Assembly: GCA_036389375.1 (NCBI GenBank)
Contig: DASVQA010000245.1
Coordinates: forward strand, 1 to 13,114
Direction of reading: 5' to 3'
Source of the DNA: QHXQ01 sp036389375
Lineage (GTDB): Bacteria > Acidobacteriota > Blastocatellia > Pyrinomonadales > Pyrinomonadaceae
Length of the DNA: 13,114 bases
Positions 12,101-13,114 of the stretch are shown here, piece by piece (position 1 is the stretch's first letter; each line of letters opens with the position of its first letter). The position numbers and the translations under genes were made by a program. The notes below the pieces were generated by a model. That model made no database searches. It was not told the DNA's origin and was given only the letters and a program-made list of their open reading frames with translations.

Positions 12101-12344
12101 GGCGATTGACCACTTCGCCGAGCGCGCGCGTTAAGGCTTGGACATCGAGTCGTCCTTCAAGCCGGAGCACACTTGGAATGTTATAGACAGGACTGCCCGG
12201 CTCTAACTGGTCGAGCAGCCAGAGCCGCTGCTGCGCAAACGAGAGCGGGAAAGTATCGGAGCCGCCCTCTTCGGCCAGCAGCAACTCCAACAACTCGCGC
12301 TTCTCCAGCGAGAGGTCGGCCATGTCCAATGCTGAGGTATCCAT
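1..12344 (-). CDS. Nonribosomal peptide synthetase, four modules C-A-T-C-A-T-C-A-T-C-A (3' end beyond window)
   Basis: This multimodular enzyme builds a peptide on carrier-protein thioesters: A domains activate amino acids with ATP, T domains hold them and C domains join them. The frame is open without a stop from ATG 12344 to the left edge, 4114 complete codons. Residues 1-32 form a short leader with a leucine-rich helix (LSLEKRELLELLLAEEG), followed at residue 33 by the C1 motif PLSFAQQRLW. The condensation histidine motifs start at residues 164, 1227, 2286 and 3353; A-domain YTSGSTG cores at 640, 1703, 2765 and 3831; carrier serines at 1035, 2094 and 3160. Pocket codes suggest X-Leu-Ser-Ala. 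The start is the first ATG before the C1 domain; no good Shine-Dalgarno precedes it, and Met8 is an alternative. It lies 55 bp after an NRPS stop codon, so the two are probably co-transcribed. No E, MT or TE domain is seen. The last A domain is cut between motifs A8 and A9. Confidence 0.95.
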   Translation of the reverse strand, partial: MDTSALDMADLSLEKRELLELLLAEEGGSDTFPLSFAQQRLWLLDQLEPGSPVYNIPSVLRLEGRLDVQALTRALGEVVNRHEALRTTFTTVEGQPVQVVAPALELGLALRDLHGLPEGERDNELARLLHLEARTPFDLARGPLIRAALLRLSPDEHILTMTLHHIIADGWSQGVLVRELSQLYTAFTAGQPAPLPELAIQYADYAVWQREWLQGAVLEEQLAYWRKQLADAPPVLDLPTDRAWPARPQFLGADLPIEFSARVTQAVRALSQRTGCTPFMIFLAAWQTLLARYSGATDITVGTPIANRSRRELEDLIGFFINTLVLRTDLSGDPTFLELLVRVRETTLGAYTHQDVPFEKLVEELQPERDLRRTPFFQVSFNWQPRLDVAAALPGLHLSILPSATGTTKFALDLLLLDAKENFSGLITYSTELFDEATIKRLIAHFETLLAAALAAPEQRLSQLPLLAPTERRQLLSDWNDNERAYPTDQCLHELFAAQVVRTPEALALVYEETRLTYAELNARANQLAHHLQRLGVGPDVLVGLCLERSPDMVVALLAILKAGGAYVPLDPEYPAERLAYMLADAGARVLLTHAQLAATLPAHDAQVVCIDEAQAQLAQESTANPPAHVTPDNLVYVIYTSGSTGRPKGAMLTHRGVVNAIHWMQETHALQPLDRFLLKTSLSFDPSVWEVFWTLATGACIHVARPEGHRDSAYLASYIAAHEITTAYFVPSMLGVFLDEPQAAHCTSLRRVICGGEALPVETMRRFYEVLPTTALYHSYGPTEISITASAGRCAPASTHRQVSMGYARANTSLYVLDATMQPVPLGVAGELYIGGVGLGRGYLHRPDLTAERFIPDPFSEAPGARLYRTGDVVRRAADGSLEFVGRIDQQVKVRGFRIELGEIESVLRQHPGVRACVVQAHTQTNGGKGLVAYVVGTTDQAPGASELRTHLKTTLPDYMLPGTFVMLDALPLTPNGKVDRKALPAPEADASAAANYRAPRTPVEEVLAGLWAGVLGVARVGVDENFFDLGGHSLLAAQLIARVRAGFNVELPLRSIFEAPTVAGLAARIEQQLRGGQERQAPPLVRVKHEGALPLSFAQQRLWFLHELAPESAAYHIPLAVRLTGQLDVAALSRALGEVVRRHEALRTTFTTVDGEPAQIVGAPGEVPLPLVGLHELPAAESEAAAQGFIAAEAARAFDLARGPVLRAHLLKLAETEHIALLTMHHIVSDGWSTGVLVNEVAALYAAYTRDLPSPLAELPVQYGDYSVWQRDWLQGALLDEQLAYWRQQLAGAPPLLELPTDRPRPAQPSLAGASVRFELPLRLTEDLRELSRRAGSTLFMTLLAAWQGLLARYSGQTDITVGTPIAHRPRVELEQLIGFFVNTLVLRTDLSGNPTFHELLTRVREVTLGAYAHQDVPFEKLVEELQPARSLSRAPLFQVAFNWQTASGAEAALPGLHLSVLPFASQTTKFDVTLSIIDAADGLRGEIEYSTELFDETTIRRMVGHFETLLTEAVRAPERALSQLPLLAPAERQQLLSAWNDTRQPFALDGSVHELFEAQAAQRPRALAVAHGDAQLTYGELNARANQLAHYLRGLGVGRDVVVGVLMERSLDMVVALLGVLKAGGAYVPLDAAYTPERLAFMLADAAVPVLLTQAHLRAALPRADVTVLCLDADWSAIATESTANPSRHSSAADLAYVIYTSGSTGRPNGVQLAHAGLLNLIYWHQTRFAVSAADRATQLAGTAFDAAVWELWPYLTIGASIHLPAEDETRLAPERLRDWLDQQGITISFLPTPLAARVLTLDWPRHTTLRTLLTGGDRLQHYPPPGLPFELVNNYGPTECTVVTTSCTVSAPAQTASAPPAIGRPIANTEVYLLDAHLQPVPVGVAGELYISGAGLARGYQRRPELTAARFIPHPFSPEPGARLYRTGDAARYLPDGQLEFLGRLDMQVQVRGFRIEPGEIESVLGQHEGVRACVVQPHTDAGGDQQLIAYVVAANGQTPAADELRAHLKRTLPDYMLPAAFVVLDELPLTPNGKVDRKALPAPAWTDATTDYVAARTPTEEILAGIWAEVLRTDNISVQADFFDLGGHSLLAAQLIARVRESFRIELPLRSIFEAPTIAALGARIEQQLRAGQEAQAPPLVRVKREGVLPLSFAQQRLWFLHELAPESAVYHIPLAVRLTGQLDEAALSQALAEIVRRHEALRTTFTTIDSEPVQIVVPVLQLDVARHDLRDLPAVERARAAQQLFNAEAQRPFDLTRGPLIRAALLRLADEEHVALLTVHHIIADGWSLGVLVRELSALYAAFAQGQPSPLAELPVQYADFAVWQRNWLQGAVLEEQLAYWRQQLADAPVLLLPTDHPRPSVQTFRGASITRTLPAELSAALHTLSRQSGSTLFMTLLAAWQGLLARYSGQTDITVGTPIAHRPRVELEQLIGFFVNTLVLRTDLSGDPTLHELLTRVREVTLGAYAHQDVPFEKLVEELQPARSLSRAPLFQTMLTLQNAPRETLSLPALTLSTDDMREATTGTTKFELTLNAQELPAGLLLQLEYNTDLFTADTMARMLGHYEMLLAGIVAYPDARLADLPLLTPAETHQLLVEWNDTTRPDYLHEQCLHDLFEAQATRTPEAVAAAYETQQLTYRELNTRANQLAHYLRSLGVGPDVPVGVLMERSLEMVIALLGILKAGGAYVPFDPEYPQERLAFMFADAGVRVMLTQERLLSVLPAHAAQVLCLDTQWDAVTNFSTENPSVTTTPDNLAYIIYTSGSTGRPKGAMLAHRGIVNRLLWMQAAYQLTSQDRVLQKTPFSFDVSVWEFFWPLLTGARLVFARPGGHRDPAYLSDLIATEQISVLHFVPAMLGAFLQTAELERCASLRLVICSGEALSYELQERFFASFAATELHNLYGPTEASVDVTAWACVRDAQDRIVPIGRPIANTQLYIVDGRGRIVPAGVPGELCIGGVSLARGYLHRPDLTAERFVPDPFSAVPGARLYRTGDLARWRADGSIEYLGRIDQQIKLRGFRIELGEIEAVLAEHEAVAACVVVVRGEAADNRQLVAYVVAAERAPAAGELRQHLAARLPEYMLPGTFVLLDALLLTPSGKVDRKALPAPARDGAATGTAYSAPRTPVEEVLAGLWAGVLGVARVGVDENFFDLGGHSLLAAQLIARVRASFNVELPLRSIFEAPTIAALGARIEQALRAGQALEAPPLVRVKREGVLPLSFAQQRLWFLHELAPESAVYHIPLAVRLTGQLDEAALSQALAEIVRRHEALRTTFTLVEGQPAQVVADAPAQFELPVRDLCALPATERARAAQEFIKAEAQRPFDLAAGPLVRAALLRLADAEHILAVTLHHIIADGWSLGVLVRELTELYAAFVIAQPSPLAELPIQYADFAVWQRAWLTGEVLDEQLAYWRAQLADAPVLALPTDRPRPPVQTFNGARHQFRLAASLRARLEALSRQTGVTPFMVLLAGFQLLLARHSGQAEIVVGTPTAGRTRLETEGLIGFFVNTLALRVDVSSATTFTTLLARAREAVLGAHAHQDVPFERLVEALQPVRDLSRAPFFQTMLTWQSAPRAALTLPGLVMSTDDALDLTTGTAKFDLTLHVQETADELAASFEYNTDLFDEETIARLAGHLVTLLDNALTAPDLPLARLQILTEAERRRVLYDFNDTRADYPTGHGLHELFEQQATRTPEAIAATYETQQLTYRELNTRANQLAHYLRSLGVGPDVRVGVLLERSPEMVLALLGILKAGGAYVPLDPQYPQERIAFMFADAGLGVLLTQAKLLATLPASQTQTLCLDTQWDAVSGFSTENPSVTTTPDNLAYIIYTSGSTGRPKGVAITHRSAATFLHWTHETFSQAELAGVLASTSICFDLSVFELFAPLTCGGTAIIGENALALPALAATHTITLVNTVPSAMTELMRIKGVPASVRTVNLAGEPLKRTLVDQLYQQPTIERVLNLYGPSEDTTYSTYAVLPRTSERAPSIGRPVANSQVYLLDQTWQLVPQGVPGEVYIGGAGLARGYLNRPELTAEKFIPDPFAPEPGQRLYRTGDLARYLPNGELDFLGRMDHQVKVRGYRIELGEIEAVLSRHEAVRACVVVARDEGADKRL
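1156..1243. repeat. 88-bp perfect repeat in A4 N-terminal part (partner 4354-4441)
   Basis: Identical over 88 bp to 4354-4441. It lies in the N-terminal subdomain of the A domain (codons for LTYRELNTRANQLAHYLRSL). Strong but imperfect similarity at the same offset continues to about position 820, then ends after the A3 motif, before the substrate pocket. Confidence 0.9.
2521..2725. repeat. Intragenic repeat at start of C4 (partner 5719-5923)
   Basis: About 205 bp around the T3-C4 junction and the first C motif match 5719-5923 with about 11 differences by eye, near 95% identity. It includes the codons for PLSFAQQRLWFLHEL. Confidence 0.82.
2841..2974. repeat. Intragenic repeat in T3 (partner 9216-9349)
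   Basis: This 134-bp segment of the A-T linker and carrier domain differs from 9216-9349 at about 4 positions by eye (about 97% identity), although T2, which lies between them, is clearly different. Confidence 0.87.
4354..4441. repeat. 88-bp perfect repeat in A3 N-terminal part (partner 1156-1243)
   Basis: Second member of the A3/A4 pair, offset 3198 bp. Confidence 0.9.
4867..5159. repeat. Intragenic repeat in C3 (partner 8041-8333)
   Basis: This 293-bp stretch in the C-terminal lobe of C3 matches 8041-8333 in C2 with about 7 mismatches by eye, roughly 98% identity. The match falls off abruptly on both sides, which suggests recent gene conversion between modules 2 and 3. Confidence 0.9.
5719..5923. 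repeat. Intragenic repeat at start of C3 (partner 2521-2725)
   Basis: Second member of the C3/C4 N-terminal pair, same orientation, offset 3198 bp. Confidence 0.82.
5890..9069 (-). other. NRPS module 2: C2-A2-T2, predicted leucine
   Basis: C2 begins near residue 1095 (PLSFAQQRLWFL) and has HHIVSDGWS at 1227-1235. A2 covers roughly residues 1550-2045: YTSGSTGRPNG at 1703, FDAAVW with the aspartate at 1749, ITISFLPTPLA, LLTGGDRL, NNYGPTE with its tyrosine at 1839, then NGKVDRK. The pocket residues D, A, W, F, L, G, N, V, V plus lysine equal the classical leucine signature DAWFLGNVVK; this is from memory of published codes. The usual lysine of the A3 nucleotide-binding loop is Asn1712 here. The A10 lysine, which is catalytic for adenylation, is kept, so the domain is probably active. 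T2 has FFDLGGHSLL with serine 2094. A 293-bp part of C2 is almost identical to the same part of C3. Confidence 0.87.
8041..8333. repeat. Intragenic repeat in C2 (partner 4867-5159)
   Basis: Second member of the C2/C3 pair, in the same orientation, at an offset of 3174 bp. It encodes the part of the C domain before and after IGFFVNTLVLRTDLSG and VPFEKLVEELQP. Confidence 0.9.
9070..12344 (-). other. NRPS module 1: C1-A1-T1, substrate not recognised (code DPWYIGSITK)
   Basis: C1 spans about residues 33-465, with PLSFAQQRLW and the active-site motif HHIIADGWS at 164-172; it looks like an ordinary L-L condensation domain. A1 runs from about 485 to 985: core YTSGSTGRPKG at 640, FDPSVW with the pocket aspartate at 686, YGPTE at 781, YRTGD at 869, then NGKVDRK. 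The pocket residues read D, P, W, Y, I, G, S, I, T plus the A10 lysine. I do not recall a characterised domain with this code. Two points are odd: Pro in the second pocket position, and HSYGPTE where NxYGPTE is usual. The framework around the pocket (EVFW, ARPEGHRD, YFVPSML, GGEAL) resembles the Ser/Thr-like A-domain family also seen in module 3. T1 carries DLGGHSLL with serine 1035. As the first module after an N-terminal leader, C1 presumably receives a peptidyl or acyl chain from another subunit. Confidence 0.85.
9216..9349. repeat. Intragenic repeat in T1 (partner 2841-2974)
   Basis: Second member of the T1/T3 pair at an offset of 6375 bp, two modules apart. Confidence 0.87.
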
Positions 12345-12399
12345 AATCTGAGGAATGATCAATGGTCGTCGGGTTGAGGCGTGAGCAAAGGTCGGCCGG
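12345..12399 (-). other. 55-bp gap between the two NRPS reading frames
   Basis: This is the only non-coding DNA in the window. On the minus strand it runs from just after TAG to just before ATG. I see no convincing Shine-Dalgarno sequence, no -35/-10 pair and no hairpin with a T run; the only symmetry is a short palindrome (TGATCA). The short gap and lack of terminator fit genes of one operon or repeated units. Confidence 0.7.
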
Positions 12400-13114
12400 C
12401 TATTGCAGGGGCTTACGCTCGTTCAACAGGTCTCTGGCCTCGCCCTCGGCCATCTGCTCCAACTTGGCCAGCATGTGTTGCAGGTTCTGCCGTCCGCGCG
12501 GGCGGGCCTGAATCTTTGGCGCACCATTACTTGGCTGATTTTGATTCTGCTCGATCACCCGCGCGAGGCCCGCCACCGTCGGCGTCTCAAAGACGCTACG
12601 CAACACCACGTCAACATGTAGCGTTTCGCGCACGCGGGCGAGGAGTTGAGTAGCGAGCAAAGAGTGCCCGCCCAACTCGAAGAAGTTATCCTCCACACCT
12701 ACCCGCTCCACCCGCAGCACCTCCGCCCAGATCCCCACCAGCGTCTCTTCCAGCGGCGTGCGCGGGGCCACATAAGTGTTCTTCAACTCGGGGCGCGCCT
12801 GCTCCGGCTCCGGCAGCGCCTTGCGATCCACCTTCCCATTCGGCGTCAACGGCAACTCAGCAAGCACGACCAGTGCCGCCGGCACCATGTACTCCGGTAG
12901 CGCCGCCCGTAAGTGCGCCCGCATCTCGGTGAGGTCGAAGGCAGGGCCGGCAGGTTGCGCCGCCACGTACGCTACCAGCCGTTTATCGGCCCCTTCATCA
13001 CGTGCCACCACCACACAGGCGCGCACCGCCTCATGCCGGCTCAAGACCGCCTCTATCTCCCCTAACTCAATCCGGTAGCCTCTGACCTTCACCTGATGGT
13101 CCATGCGCCCTAAG
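12400..13114 (-). CDS. NRPS C-terminal part: end of A domain, carrier domain, helical tail (5' end beyond window)
   Basis: This frame enters from the right edge (first codons read LGR-MDHQVKVRG) and stops with TAG at 12400-12402. It shows A8 (GRMDHQVKVRGYRIELGEIE), A9 (LPEYMVP) and A10 (NGKVDRKALP, with the catalytic lysine). A carrier domain follows with DNFFELGGHSLL, its phosphopantetheine serine at 12661-12663. The protein ends without a thioesterase in a roughly 45-residue tail: a polar Asn/Gln/Pro-rich linker, then an amphipathic charged helix (NLQHMLAKLEQMAEGEARDL). Such tails on NRPS subunits that stop after a carrier domain usually act as docking segments for the next subunit; that role is inferred. 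The ATG at 13104 lies inside the conserved A8 motif and is not a real start. Its first 141 bases in the window equal bases 1-141, so it may be the missing 3' end of the four-module frame rather than a separate gene. Confidence 0.93.
   Translation of the reverse strand, partial: LGRMDHQVKVRGYRIELGEIEAVLSRHEAVRACVVVARDEGADKRLVAYVAAQPAGPAFDLTEMRAHLRAALPEYMVPAALVVLAELPLTPNGKVDRKALPEPEQARPELKNTYVAPRTPLEETLVGIWAEVLRVERVGVEDNFFELGGHSLLATQLLARVRETLHVDVVLRSVFETPTVAGLARVIEQNQNQPSNGAPKIQARPRGRQNLQHMLAKLEQMAEGEARDLLNERKPLQ
12974..13114. repeat. Right copy of a 141-bp perfect terminal direct repeat
   Basis: Identical to bases 1-141 in the same orientation. The offset of 12,973 bp brings the frame of the 12344 gene exactly into the frame that ends at 12400. 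Confidence 0.97.

Noticed and set aside
12400..13104. A separate 234-residue protein starting at ATG 13104
   Set aside because: The ATG lies within the conserved GRMDHQVKVRG motif of an A domain and the frame stays open upstream to the edge, so it is an internal methionine of a larger NRPS.
1..13114. A circular plasmid
   Set aside because: The end overlap would allow it, but the circle would hold only one NRPS gene and 55 bp of other DNA, with no replication, partition or mobilisation gene. An assembly cycle or tandem array is more plausible.
1..13114. CRISPR array or mobile element as the source of the repeats
   Set aside because: All repeats found are in-frame domain-coding segments about one or two modules apart, with no short regular spacing, inverted ends or transposase.

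Overview
The whole window is minus-strand nonribosomal peptide synthetase (NRPS) coding sequence. It holds one very large reading frame, open from an ATG at 12344 to the left edge (4114 complete codons seen). To its right is the 3' end of an NRPS reading frame that enters from the right edge and stops at 12400. Only 55 bp separate the two. I see no regulator, transporter, tailoring enzyme, thioesterase, RNA gene, transposase or CRISPR array. The DNA is GC-rich. The host is a bacterium, probably a secondary-metabolite-rich soil or aquatic lineage; Acidobacteriota, Myxococcota and Cyanobacteria all carry such modules, and the sequence does not let me choose.

Layout in protein direction (right to left): C1-A1-T1 (12344 to ~9070), C2-A2-T2 (~9070 to ~5890), C3-A3-T3 (~5890 to ~2690), C4-A4 (~2690 to 1, cut inside the A domain between motifs A8 and A9). 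The repeat length is about 3.2 kb, the size of a minimal C-A-T module, so there is no room for epimerase or methyltransferase domains. All four condensation domains keep HHxxxDG and all visible carrier domains keep the phosphopantetheine serine. Binding-pocket codes read by hand are DPWYIGSIT(K) for A1 (no substrate recognised), DAWFLGNVV(K) for A2 (Leu type), DVWHISLVD(K) for A3 (Ser type) and DLFNNALTY(K) for A4 (Ala type). The predicted segment is X-Leu-Ser-Ala.

The most important structural observation is that the first 141 bases and the last 141 bases of the window are identical. Joining them gives a 12,973-bp circle in which the two partial frames fuse in frame into one complete 4305-residue, four-module NRPS ending in a carrier domain and a helical tail, with only 55 bp of non-coding DNA. 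This is most simply a self-overlapping (circular) assembly contig, caused either by repeat collapse among near-identical NRPS modules or by a head-to-tail tandem NRPS array. A true plasmid is unlikely because no replication gene is present. The modules also share several nearly identical patches in different pairings (C2/C3, C3/C4, T1/T3, A3/A4), a mosaic that suggests gene conversion or module shuffling.
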